From Bidens hawaiensis (lineage: Eukaryota > Streptophyta > Magnoliopsida > Asterales > Asteraceae), in contig JAIQDT010001136.1 of the NCBI GenBank assembly GCA_021521415.1, positions 434,001-498,000 of the forward strand: a stretch of DNA of 64,000 nucleotides, in the 5' to 3' direction. Positions 33,790 to 44,866 of the stretch are shown piece after piece. The notes under the pieces were generated by a model. That model ran no database searches. It was not told the DNA's origin and saw nothing but the letters and a program-made list of their open reading frames with translations. Both the position numbers and the translations under genes were made by a program. The stretch's first letter is position 1, and the number at the start of each line of letters is the position of its first letter.

Positions 33790-34300
33790 TAAAACAATTC
33801 TCCAAATTAAGCCTTACGCCAAACGGCCAGTGGTCGACATAGTTGTCAAGTCTCCGCCATCGCCGTCGCCTAGGGTTCCAAAATGATACCCGACAACAGT
33901 CAGAGCATTGACGATGCCTAGGGTTTCCAAAATGGAACCCGGCAATAGACGAATTGGAGCCCCATAAACAATCGCATGTCGGTGAAATAGAGAAAGAAAG
34001 CGATCGTGCATGCCAAGGAAACGGCCGGTGGTTGACGGGCGCCGATTTCCGCCACCGCCGTCACTTAGGGTTCCAAAACGGAACCCGACGTCGGCGACAT
34101 CGGAGGTAGGACCGTCGCCTAGGATTCTAAAACAGAAGCAACTGCCGGATCGGAAGATAACTACACATAGAAGATGATAAATGCAAGCCGATGATGTCAG
34201 AGAAAATTGAAGCAAAGCCGATGAAGAAGAGCGTCATACATTGAGAAAAGAGAAAAAGAAATCAGATGGAGATACACTGTGACACCACCCATTTGCTGGA
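33790..34300 (-). repeat. Degenerate ~100-bp repeats inside CACTA, possibly Helitron cargo
   Basis: On the - strand the phrase coding GFRFGTLSDGGGG recurs as GYHFGTLGDGDGG, with related copies nearby, each around a CCTAGGGTTCCAAAA core. It gives an open frame of 133 codons (34215-33814) that is probably the by-product of the repeat. The block is GC-richer than the rest of the transposon. Origin not recognised. Confidence 0.4.
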
Positions 34301-34403
34301 GCAACATAAGTGGATATCATTGTCGGTGGGAAAAGTACAATAATAAGAGAAAATGTTTATGCACAAATGACAATGAACAATGATTTAGTGTCTTGATGAG
34401 AAG

Positions 34404-34760
34404 CTACAAATTATAATAATTGATAGTACTAGTTAATCCATCATCACCATCAATGGGAGAAGGCATCAATGGATCATGGTCTGCATCTGATTGTGGTTCA
34501 ATGTTATCACAACTACCTATTCCACTACCTCCATCACCAATATGACCACTACGTTGCCCATTACCTCCATCACTAGCTTGACCACCACCTTGATCACCAC
34601 CTTGCCCAATAACTCGATCACCAGCATGACCACTACCTTGCCTGATACCTCGAATACTACGTAGACCACTACATTGACTACTACCTCGACCGCCCAGAAC
34701 CTCGACCACCATATTGAACACTACCTCGACCCATAGTACGCGCCATGATAACTACAACAA
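34404..34760 (-). pseudogene. TNPA-like N-terminal Gly/Asp-rich exon fragment
   Basis: A - strand ATG at about 34746 opens MARTMGRGSVQYGGRG, then the frame shifts and continues as 105 codons at 34721-34404, rich in Gly, Asp, Gln and Ser (QGGDQGGGQASDGGNGQRSG). A Gly/Gln-rich start is common in the smaller En/Spm-type protein of plants. Upstream (35340-35460) lie CT-rich leader sequence and a duplicated CCAAGAGGAACTCTCTC, consistent with a 5' UTR. The middle of the gene is missing or interrupted. Confidence 0.45.
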
Positions 34761-35339
34761 AATTATAGATATTTCATGTATCTATTAAATGTATATATAC
34801 TAATTATTTACTGCTTAAATAAAATAGAGATTCAATGACATATGAGAAAACTTTATGAAACCAAATGATTACATGTCAATTCTGAATCTAGCAAAACTAG
34901 AAAGCAATCAATCGGTAGTCAACAAACACTCCAATGCATGAAATCAAGTCAAAACATTCAAGTCATATCGTTACTTTACGTCATTCATCGACACTAACAA
35001 TCGTTAATACTAACAATATAACCTAATCGTTAATACAAAAAATCGTTAATACTAACAATCGTTCAACAGAGAACTTATTAATAAACCTAATCGTTAATAC
35101 TAACAATACACAGAGATTGTGATTCAGAGATAAAATCACCGTAAACAACAAACGGACCTCAATTCAAATCCAGTTTAGATCCAATTGACTCAACTCAAAT
35201 CCAGTTGACATTATAAATCAATCAATTACAACTAATTTATAATTAGAAATCAATGCAAATAACTAATTAGAAACGCATATATGAATCACAGATGCAGACA
35301 ATTGAATGAAATTGAATAGATCTACTCCTACGTACCTGC

Positions 35340-35460
35340 AATGGAGACACCAAGAGGAACTCTCTCCCTCTCTACGGTTACGGTGGCTAACGGCAGTTCG
35401 CCAAGAGGAACTCTCTCTCTCTCTCTGCGGTTACGGAGAAGGGGTGTGAGACGTAACATT
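35340..35460. repeat. Short duplication with CT microsatellite
   Basis: CCAAGAGGAACTCTCTC occurs at about 35350 and 35401, 52 bp apart, each followed by a CT run and a CGGTTACGG segment. It probably marks the 5' leader of the TNPA-like gene. Confidence 0.6.
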
Positions 35461-36530
35461 TCAAATATAGAAATGAGATTATTGAGATTTTATTTATGAA
35501 AATATTCTATGTGAAGTTATCTTCTTTTAGGGGCGTAACTGGTGCGGCTTTGGGCTCAAATCGAACCTTGTTTAATAAAGGAAAAATGAAAAAAAAAAAA
35601 AAAAAAAGAATTTTGAGTAAGCCCAAGACGTCGAGTAGGGTCATTTATTTTCAAACTTTTAATATTGCGTATTTGTGTGGCATAGAAACTCTAATTTTAC
35701 TAAGCCAATGAGCCAACTAACAAGCCACAAGCCAGGCTGACTTTTGTTCAGGCTCGACTTGTTTATCGAGCGAGCTTAGAATGATTCGCTAACTTCTTGA
35801 ACAGTCATGTACCAAAACCTCTAAAACAATTTACTAATATCTTCAAAAAATTATAATATCATTGTTTGTGTTAATACGTATCAGATCAAATTTTACACCT
35901 ATACATCATATTATTCTCACATATATTACCAGGGGTATAACCGTCAAATGTCAAAGTGTTGGTGAATTTCTCATACGCTAGAAATAGTCATACGCCTGCT
36001 GTTTTATACTAAATTTGACGGGCTACTCATTCACTTGATATTCGTGCAAATAACTTGCTGATTTGTGCTGTTGTTGTTGCTGTCAAACGGGCAAAAAGTG
36101 TTGTTTTCGGGCCAAAACTGCTGAAAAGAACTGTTTTCGTGCTGAAATTTCGCCCTATCGATTTTTTCGTGAGCGTCTTCCAAAAGACTAACAACAGCCT
36201 GAATACAAAATAACCATTTGTGATTTTGTAAATTTCAAAAGACATTCAACATTAACTCACAGCAGTACATTGTTTTAACTCACTTCCTAAACTTTTATAA
36301 AAGTGTCTGCAAAGTGTGGGAATCTCCTTGAGACAAATAATACACACCATTATTTTCATCTTGGATTCATTTGAAGTGGCTGCAGTACATTGTACAAACA
36401 GACATACACCATTATTTGGCTGCAGTACCTTCCACCTTAAATATGACAAAGTTATAAAATAAAAATTAGAAAATTGAAATACAACACACAAAACTGTTCA
36501 GCAGTTTCTCCATAAGACTAATGATCAAAA

Positions 36531-36785
36531 TACCAAAAATACCCCTATTCACCAAACAATCCTAACAGTTTGACTTCAGATTTCTAAGTTGACTATCATA
36601 AGTATTGTTGACTTTAGGCATAAAAGACATTTTAAAATACCAAAAATACCCCTGTTCACCAAACAATTCTAACAGTTTGACTTCAGATTTCTAAGTTGAC
36701 TATCATAAGTATTGTTGACTTTAGGCATAAAAGACATTTTAAATTACCAAAAATACCCATGTTCACCAAACAATCCTAACAGCTA
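36531..36785 (+). repeat. 107-bp tandem repeat, 2.4 copies
   Basis: Units begin TACCAAAAATACCC at 36531, 36638 and 36745 with a spacing of exactly 107 bp. The first two are nearly identical; the third is cut at about 36784. Each includes GTTGACTTTAGGCATAAAAG. Located in the intergenic part of the CACTA element. Confidence 0.85.
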
Positions 36786-36999
36786 ATACTAAAAATTATG
36801 TTTAAAACTTTGAATCAGCAGGTCCAGTTAAAAAAAACAAAATAAAAAAAAACATGTACCAATCCTCCATATTACCAATAAAAAGAATACTAAAACAGCT
36901 AATACTAAAAATTATGTTCGGAATAATCAAAATCTTCATCATCAGAATCTTCATTGTCAAAATCAACTTCTTCATTGTTACCGACAAAATCCTTATCAG

Positions 37000-39900
37000 C
37001 TAAATGGGTGGCTTCAAGCTCTACTTCTTCATCATTATCCATGATTTCCACTTCTTCTAGCATTCCATCCTCATGTGCAAAAGAAATAGGGAGAAGATTA
37101 TCTGTTACCGTGCATTATATCCTTTCATTCTCTTGTAAGTAATGATCCCCATCCGCATTACCATCATTATCCACTTCACAAACATCTTATGCGAGTTCGT
37201 AAACTCCCCTTGGAGTTGTCTTTATAACAGCTAACCAACCTTTTAGTTCCTTTGCTTTTGAAGGATATGATGTATAATACACTTGTTGCGCTTGTGATGC
37301 TAAGATAAAAGGGTCATCAACACATCCTATAGCTGTGGGTTTGACATCAACCATATGAGTTTTGGGGTCTACCCTTACCCCTTCATAGGATCAAACCATG
37401 TACATCTAAACAAATCAACCACGCAACGCCCTATGGTTCCAACTCTAAGATCTCATCTAGCAATCCATAGAAGTCACTTTCATGTTCGTTATATGTAGCC
37501 CCTTTGATACATACACCACTATTTTGTGTGACTCGGCCATCATAAGCTGTTTGTGTGTGAAACTTGTAACCATTGACAAAATAACCCTTGCGTGACTTTA
37601 CATAAGTAAGAGGCCCTTGGGCTAGGCCTCTCAAATGTTCCTTATTTGGAACATTCATAACCTACATTCACAAAAGTGTGTTATTATTTTTGAAATGCTA
37701 CAATATTAAGATAATATAGAAGATGTGTTGGAATGCTTACATGGATCAGCAGCCACTTAGCAAATTCCTCCTCTTTCATTTTATCAAGGGTTGCTTCGTC
37801 ATAGCTTGGGAAAGAATCTCTCAACTCTTTATCAAATGACCAAACGGATTCGAGAAGCTCGTGACAGTTAAGAAATATATAAGTATGAGCCTTGTCTCTT
37901 TCTTTATCTGAAAGAACTTTGTCCTCTCCACCCTTTTCAAATAACCTTCGAGATGGATGTTTAAATATACTTAACCGAGATCAATATTCGAAGAACAAGG
38001 AATGTTAGGGGCAAAATTGCGTGGTTCACAAACTATCGGCTCAAGATACAAAGAGCAATAGTTAGCAAGTTCATCCACAAGATTAGAATGAACAATGGAA
38101 CCTTCAACCTTCCCTTTGTTTCAAATCATTCTTTTTAATCGACCCAATTTCCTAGAAAATAAGGTGGAAAGTGTTAGTAGTTATCTAAGATTTAATATGT
38201 AAAAATGCTACTTTTTTAAGTTAAAACATTACCGCTCAAACGGATACATCCACCTAAACTGCACTGGACCACCAATAATAGCTTCATTGGCCAGATGTAT
38301 AACAAGGTGTTCCATTGAGTCAAAGAACCCCGGTGGAAAGATTTTTTCTAACTTGCAAATAGTTACGACGATACTTTTTTCCAATTCAAGTAAATCTTTG
38401 GTGTGTAGAACCCTTGAGCATATTACATGAAAAAATGTGCACAGCTCTACTATCGATTCCCATATTTGTTTTGGTAGCATCCCTCATAAGACAATAGGCA
38501 GCAATCGTTGCATGAAGACATGACAATCATGGCTTTAAAGTTATAGAAGGATCCTTGTGTAGCATTCACGCATCCACCTATATTTGATGCATAACCATCA
38601 GGAAACTTTACTTTCTTTAACCATTTACAAACCTCATTTACCTCCTCTTTGGTTAAAGTGTATGATGCCTTCGGTTTTAAAAGTTCATTATTGTTTCCAC
38701 GTGAAAGATGTAATGATGGTCGATTGCAAAATTGTTACACATCCGTCCTTGCCATAACATTATCTTTTGTTTTTGAAGTATCCATGACCGTTTGAAATAT
38801 ATTCTCAAAAACATTCTTCTCAATATGCATTACATCAAGGTTATGCCTGATTAACAACATGGGCCAATATTCAAGCTTCAAAAAATGCTCTTCTTTACCC
38901 AATTATGGGTTTTGCCAAATTCTGGATCTTTATGTTTTGGGTCACATGTTACACCTTCATAGACAGCTGGGATGTTAGAGACTTGTTCAAATACTTCCCA
39001 ACTAGTTAACTCATGTGGAGGTCCCAATACTGATCTTGTTGATTTTCGAAAACCATTTCTATCAGTACGAAAAGGATGTGACATTGGTAGAACTCTTCTA
39101 TGACAGTCGAACCAACATGCTTTACGTCCAGCAGGTAATCGAAAAGCTTGAGTGTCTCCCATACAATATAGGCAAGCTAAACGACCATGCGTGCTCCAGC
39201 CTGACAACATTGCATATGCAGGAAAATCACTAACTGTCCATAAACGAATAGCTCGCATAATAAATTCTCTTTACGGTAGGCATCATAAACTTCAATGCCT
39301 TCTCTATACAACTCTTTTAGCTCGTCTATTAACGGTCTTAGAAACACATCGATTTTCTGTCCTGGACTCTTTCCTCCGGGAATAATCAAACATACTTCAA
39401 CAAATGAGTCTTTCATACACATCCAAGGAGGTAAATTATAGATTGTAAGAAAGACGGGCCACAATGAGTATGGAATTGAGTTGGAGTTATTTGGACTAAA
39501 ACCATCGGTGCATAATCCAAGACGAACATTTCGAATCTCTTTTGCAAATTCAGGATTCTCCGAGTCAAAATGCTTCCAAGCCATGCCGTCACTTGGATAT
39601 GCCATGCTACCTTTCTTTATGTTGTGGTGATGGTGCCAAGTCATATGTTTGGCTGTTTTTGTAAACATATACAACCTCTTAAGTCTAGGACCAATTGGCA
39701 TGTAAAACATCACTAAATTAGGTACCTTATTCCGGCCACTCTTATAACAGGATTCCTTACAGTATTTGCATCGTGTCAATGTCTTGTCTTGTTTATAGAA
39801 TAGCATGCAGTGGTTTTTGCAAACATCAATTCTTTCATAGGGAAGACTTAACCTTTCTAAACTTTTCTTTGTATCGTAAAAGCTTTTTGGCAGCTTATTA

Positions 39901-40490
39901 TCTTCAGGTAGCAAATCATTAACCATGGAAATGTTATGGTTGTAAGCTGTCGTTGACACATTAAAAAGTGATTTCCATGTCAAGAAACTCGTGGCAGCTT
40001 GTAACTTGGAAAAATTCGTAGCCTTCTCCCCCTCCCATAAAGGTTCATCTGCAGCTTGTAACATGTCATAGAATCTTTTGGCTTCCGCATTCGGTTCATT
40101 TGAAGTATAACCACATGCATACATGTTATCTAACACCATGCGTTTATATCCATCATCATTGTCATCAATTTCCATTGTAGTAGAAGATTGCCCAACTTCG
40201 CGGATGGAATTTCCACCGTGTTCACTCCATGTTTCGTAGCGAAGCATGAAACCTTCCTTGTACAAGTGTTGTTGAACGGTGGCTCTATTTCTAAAGTTTA
40301 TATTTTGGCATTTATAACACGGACATTTTATTTCACATATGGTCTCACCACGCATATTCACCCTCGTATCAACAACATCATTAGAAAATGCGAAGTCCAA
40401 AAACAAATCCACATTGTCACAATATTCAGAATTAAGAAATCCGTCATTATCAATCTTTCATACATCCACTTTCAAACGGTGTACCAAGCC
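37000..40490 (-). pseudogene. CACTA TNP2-type transposase, frameshifted
   Basis: On the - strand the N-terminal part near 40490 reads WMYERL; a one-base loss precedes the long frame 40412-39177 (411 codons) with CPCYKCQNINFRN, RYETWSEHGG, ADEPLWEGE, CKYCKESCYKSGRNK and the Transposase_21 core MTWHHHHNIKKGSMAYPSDG, LCTDGFSPNN, SLWPVFLTIYNLPPWMC and IPGGKSPGQ. A second frameshift lies near 39260; frame 39258-38878 continues with LWTVSDFPAYAMLSGWSTHG. Frame 38480-38229 (DUF4218: LEKIFPPGFFDSMEHLVIHL) ends at a donor, and a DUF4216-like exon at 37658-37431 has KGYFVNGYKFHT and NSGVCIKGATYNE. It would catalyse cut-and-paste transposition; with several breaks it is inactive. Confidence 0.85.
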
Positions 40491-41269
40491 ATTCCAAATC
40501 AAAGTGTTTGGAAACTATCCACCTTCAAAACTTCAATACACCACAAAAATTAGTATGTCTCAAAACAAGAATTACTAAAAGTCTCCAAATAAAGTAAAAG
40601 TTTGAGTGAGTGATTATCATGAAAAATCTTGAGTGGTAATTTATTCATAACCGACCTACAAGTTATGAAAATAAACTTAAGGGTATTTTCTGATTCTTCC
40701 TAAATGAACCTAAAAACATTAATTTTAATTCGGGTTTCTTTCATAACACCTTCCGATTCAAAATATCACTTGGGCATTTCATCAAACACCTGGTGTGCAT
40801 GATTGAAATAGGTGAAAAAATAAAGTAATTTCTATCATTTAAGCCACAGAATCACATATAAACCTAGGTAAGAATCTCACAATTAAATTAAGCATGCAAT
40901 CAATTGAGATCTCATAAACAAATAAACTGTTGTAGACGAAGGTATTCATACACAAATTCAAAAAAAAAACTATACTCACCTTGTTAATAACTGTTGAATT
41001 TGGAATCACATGCTCTGAGTATGCTATGGTATGTTGTAAAGTGTTAATCTCAAGTCAAAAACCACATAGTATTGGTTGCTTGGTTCTATTAACATGTGAT
41101 ACTCACGTTGTTAATAACTGTGGTATGCTTTGAGTATGTTGTGGTATGCTGAATTCAGTCAACTGTGAATCTGCTTGCTTGGTTCTATTAAATGTATGTA
41201 TACTAATTTGTGTAATAATAAAATAAAATGTTAAAAACTACGTACGGTGTCAAAAGGTTAAAAACTCCA

Positions 41270-41661
41270 ACCCCATAGTATTAATTGCAAAAACACCAAC
41301 CGCCGGTTGCAAAAACACCGACCGCCTAGTCATCGGTTGCAAAAAACTTCAACCGCCTAGCCACCGTTGCAAAAACTCCGACCGTCTAGCCATCGGTTGC
41401 AAAAAAAAAACTTCGACCGCTAGTCACCAGTTGCAAAAACTCCGAACATCTAGCCATCGGTTGCAATAAAAACTCCACCGCTAGTCACCGGTTGCAAAAA
41501 CTCCGACCGCCTAGCCATCGCGGTCGCAAAAACTCCGACCGCTTAGTCATTGGTTGCAAAAAATAAATTTCGGTAGCAAATATGCTAAATCGGTTGCTAA
41601 ATTTGCTACCGTTTTTTTCTGTAGCAAATTTTGGTAGCAATTGCCTAATTTTCTAGTAGTG
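41270..41661 (-). repeat. CACTA right subterminal repeats and TIR
   Basis: About nine copies of GGTTGCAAAAACTCCGACCG followed by CCTAGCCATC or CTAGTCACC, with small indels, then TTTGCTACC variants and the terminal TTTTCTAGTAGTG. The unit differs from that at the left end, but both share the GGTCG/GGTTGCAA core. Confidence 0.8.
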
Positions 41662-41664
41662 TAT

Positions 41665-42058
41665 GGTTTTTAATAACTAGAACATTTAATTTTGTCACTA
41701 ACACCCATATTAGTTATTCGTTGAATTTTGGTAAGGAAACATATACAGAACTAGAATCAGCCTATCATGTGTTAATTGGAATATTAGAGTTAGCAGACTT
41801 AAATATCATGAATATGTAACTACCTATTTTAGCCAGTTGTTCTTTTAAATTATGGATAGTCTCATTGCTTATGGCTAGTATAATGACATATATTTGCAGC
41901 GAGGCTTCTTCTTAGAGAACTTAAATCTAAAAGTAATATTTGTATTTTGTCCACGAACCTTAGAATTATCCTCTTTTAGATTTTATTTAATGGTAGTGAG
42001 TTTAATAACATCTTATTTTCTAGTATCAGGCATTTCTTTTCTTGTACATATGTTGTTT
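41665..42058. other. Gap between CACTA and SIRE-like LTR, nothing recognised
   Basis: AT-rich, without TE ends or a coding frame of interest. An ORF starting at 41894 runs across the LTR boundary and is not real. Confidence 0.4.
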
Positions 42059-42460
42059 GTTAGGTCCCTTTTTGTGCATTTAGTCTTTTGTATTGGTTCG
42101 TTTATGTATTTGGGCCGTTTGGCCACTTTTGTATGTATTGGGAATTAGATGTTTACTTTGTATGTATTAGGCCCAAGGGAAATGGCCCAAGGGAAATATG
42201 TAATCAAGCCCATTGGGCATGTGACAATGACATACTTCTCATGCATGCTCCTCTATAAATAGGGAGCATGACATGAGAAAAACAACATTTTGCAAAATTA
42301 TCCAATTTTCACACACTTACTTTCACTCTAGTTCTCTCTCACTAACTCTCTCTCTCTAAAACCCGAAATAAACATTCTCAAGTTCCGAGACCTCTTAGGT
42401 GACTTGGTGTGATTTCCGCTAGCACCAAGTTTGGTAGATCCACCCGTCTCAGGACCTAAA
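42059..42460 (+). repeat. 5' LTR of host SIRE-like element
   Basis: Starts TGTTAGGTCCC and ends CAGGACCTAAA directly before the primer site; the near-palindromic ends (TTAGGTCC/GGACCTAA) fit LTR termini, though the final CA has changed. It has TATAAATAGGGAGC as a TATA region at about 42253. About 402 bp; resembles the - strand LTR at 1480-1860. Confidence 0.75.
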
Positions 42461-42462
42461 AT

Positions 42463-42474
42463 TGGTATCAGAGC
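42463..42474 (+). other. Primer binding site, tRNA-iMet type (host SIRE-like element)
   Basis: TGGTATCAGAGC two bases after the LTR end, complementary to initiator methionine tRNA. Confidence 0.9.
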
Positions 42475-42779
42475 TTTGGCTCACTAGTTGAGGGTTTTGG
42501 GATCACATTCTTGGGTTTTGATCTTGGGAAAAGAAAAAAAGTGTTCTTGCGAAGAAAAACCAAAAACAAGAAAAACAACAAAAATGAAAAAATAATCGGT
42601 TTCAAGTTGATAATCATGTCTTAGAATGTGTTCTTGGTTTAAAAGTGGTAAAATTGATGTTACGGGTTTTAAAATCGTTAAAAGATGACAAGTAAAATTT
42701 CGCTTCACTTGGCATGAGAGTTTGTGTACCTACTTTTGACCATAACTGACAGATTAGTTGAACAGATCCCAAGAAAGAT

Positions 42780-42990
42780 TGTTTCTAGACGAATCATCCT
42801 TTTTCGCTTCGCACAAGATCTTTTCGCTTCGCATGAAACTGTTTCGCTTCGCATAGAACAATTTCGCTTTGCATAGAATTTTCGCTTCGCATCACTGTTC
42901 ACAATTTCGCTTCGCATCACTGTTCATCAGAGTTTTTTGCTTTGCTTCGAACAACTTTTTCGCTTCGCAACAGTCATTTTCGCGCGAAAT
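42780..42990 (+). repeat. TTTCGCTTCGCAT word array in leader
   Basis: Seven or eight copies of TTTCGCTTCGCA with small variants, 15-30 bp apart and in one orientation, between primer site and gag. This is the same place where the nested element has its GCGAAGTT inverted repeats; the words share the core TTCGC. Confidence 0.8.
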
Positions 42991-43052
42991 TCTTGTCTGT
43001 TTTAGAATTCAAACTGTTTAAGGACTGTTAAGGGTTTAAGACTGCTGAGATC

Positions 43053-43943
43053 ATGACGAGCACTGATTCTGAGTTGTTGAAGGGGTATTTGTTGTTAGAA
43101 AACAAAGTGGGAACTCCTACAAAGCCTCCAAAGTATATGACCTTAGATGATAACTTTTCCGATTTTAAATGGAGGTTCGTGAACTATATCTCATTGACTG
43201 AATCTGACTTAATGAGATGTTTTGAAAAAGGTCCTCATATTCCTGTGACTGTTACTCAAGCTGGGGAACAACTAAAGACTCCTGAAAATTATGATCAAAA
43301 TGATAGGGACTTATTAAAATAAGACAAGAAAGGATTTCTCATATTAACCGTTTGTCTTTCAAATGAGATTACTGAGACTCTACGTGAACACAGAAGTGCC
43401 AAGGGTTTGTGGGATGCTCTTGTTGAGAAGGTTGAGGGCAATGCTGAAATTAGGGAAAACAAGAAAGCCCTATTGAAAGAAGAATTCAATATGTTCAACC
43501 ATCATCAAGGTGAAGCTGTGTTGGACTTGGTAAAAAGGTTTGAGAAGCTGATGGTAAGAGTCAGAGCTGCTAATATCAACATCACCAACTCTGAGGTCAA
43601 TCACAAGTTGATGAATTCTTTGTCGTACAGTTGGAGCACCAACACTGTGACAATCAAGAGAACCACCAATTTGAATGCCATGAAAAACACTGATTTGATT
43701 TCCACTATCAAGTCATTTGAAATGGACTAGCAAATGAGAATGAACAATCATCTGAGTTCTCTGAATCAAGCTAGGGTGAGTACTGCATCTTCAATGCCAA
43801 CTGCTTGTATTATCAAAACTTAGCAAAATGTGTATCCTGTGACTACTCCAAAGTACTCTTCATCCATGGCTCCACAAGAAACTGCATTTATCTCAACCGG
43901 GAATCAGTCTGCTTCATCTGGTTCCAGTTCATTTCAAAAGGCA
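43053..43943 (+). pseudogene. Gag N-terminal half, host SIRE-like element, cut by insertion
   Basis: ATG at 43053 opens a frame with LENKVGTPTKPPKYMTLDDN, FSDFKWRFVNYISLTESDLM, then a TAA at 43320-43322. The same frame continues with LWDALVEKVEGNAEIRENK, EEFNMFNHHQGEAVLDLVKR and LISTIKSFEMD, a TAG at 43728-43730, and a further TAG near 43821. It is the Copia gag core that assembles the particle. At 43943 the frame is interrupted inside the AGGCA duplication by the younger element and resumes at 56203. Confidence 0.8.
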
Positions 43944-44355
43944 TGTTGGTGCATAATGTCAGTAGTTCAGTGTCTAGTGTCTGTAATTGCGTTTGTAATA
44001 TTTTATGTTTTGTATAAGCGAAGTTGCTAACAAGTTCGCTAATATGGGCGAACTTGTTAGACAAGCGAAGTTAGTGACAACTTCGCCTGAACATGCCAGG
44101 CGAAGTTGTCGTGATTATATAAGCCATCTGTTACGGCTTATTAATCATTAATTCAGTTTTTACAGTTTTCGTGTATTCGATTCAGAGAGAGTCTGTAATC
44201 AAGTGATCTTCGTATCACGTGTTTAAGGTTGGTATACAACGTGTTTGATTATCGTGTGTTAATCGTATTGTTTTCTATACTCGTAACGTCTTACGTAGGG
44301 ATTCCGCACCTGCGTAGTACGTGATATCTCGTGTAGATCCGGCTGGGAACCTACA
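43944..44355 (+). repeat. 5' LTR of younger SIRE-like element
   Basis: Begins TGTTGGTGCATAATG, ends GGGAACCTACA. Contains a GCGAAGTT...AACTTCGC inverted pair, TATATAAG as TATA at about 44116, and a conserved U5 end. Partner at 55786-56197. Confidence 0.95.
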
Positions 44356-44357
44356 AT

Positions 44358-44369
44358 TGGTATCAGAGC
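44358..44369 (+). other. Primer binding site, tRNA-iMet type (younger element)
   Basis: TGGTATCAGAGC two bases after the 5' LTR. Confidence 0.9.
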
Positions 44370-44519
44370 TCTTGCTCGATTATGTGGTTCGGGATTATCA
44401 CGCGGGTATAGAAATCGTTCCGTTCGACTATTCGCGGGACGAGTTTTCTGAGTTTTAGTGTTATACTCTCCTCCTACAAGCTTAAACAACCCATAACACC
44501 TTCACAAACCTCGAAAAAC

Positions 44520-44820
44520 CCAGAAATCTAATCTGCAGAAGCTTCGTGTTCATCAGGCGAAGTTGCCGTCACTGTTACTAGGGTTACGGCGAAGATATAA
44601 GGTTAAGCGAAGTTATCCACAACTTCGCCTACCTCTTCAAGTTCGCTTACCTCAAGCGAAGTTACCCACAACTTCGCCTACCTCCCAAGTTCGCTCAACT
44701 TAAGCGAAGTTATTCTCAAGTTCGCCAATCCAGCGAATTTAAGAAAGTGAGCGACGTTACAAATTCACGCGAAGTTAAGCTTTAAGCGAAGTTATCCGCA
44801 ACTTCGCCAACAGTGCTGTT
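44520..44820 (+). repeat. GCGAAGTT/AACTTCGC inverted-repeat cluster in leader
   Basis: At least three perfect 8-bp hairpins GCGAAGTT, six-base loop (ATCCAC, ACCCAC or ATCCGC), AACTTCGC, plus many single GCGAAGTT or AAGTTCGC words. The cluster ends about 50 bp before the gag ATG at 44867. Confidence 0.9.
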
Positions 44821-44866
44821 TGAAAATAAAATTTTTATTTTCGGATTTCTTTGAGTTTAGAGAAAG

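Larger units (their letters stand above)
31328..41661. mobile_element. CACTA (En/Spm) DNA transposon, complete ends
   Basis: Left end CACTACTAGAAAACTAGG and right end, inverted, CACTACTAGAAAATTAGG; 22 of the first 24 bases agree. The 3-bp duplication TAT stands at 31325-31327 and 41662-41664. Subterminal repeats occupy about 350 bp at each end. Genes run on the - strand: a TNP2-type transposase (40490-37000) and remains of a TNPA-like gene (34760-31901). Both are damaged, so the copy is not autonomous. A Helitron-like end at 32721 suggests a later insertion inside. Confidence 0.9.

Noticed and set aside
39015..39385. + strand frames over the transposase
   Set aside because: Shadows of the TNP2-type transposase on the - strand.
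44358..44369. tRNA gene suggested by TGGTATCAGAGC
   Set aside because: Only the short primer complement is present at each LTR end, without a cloverleaf; it is a primer binding site.
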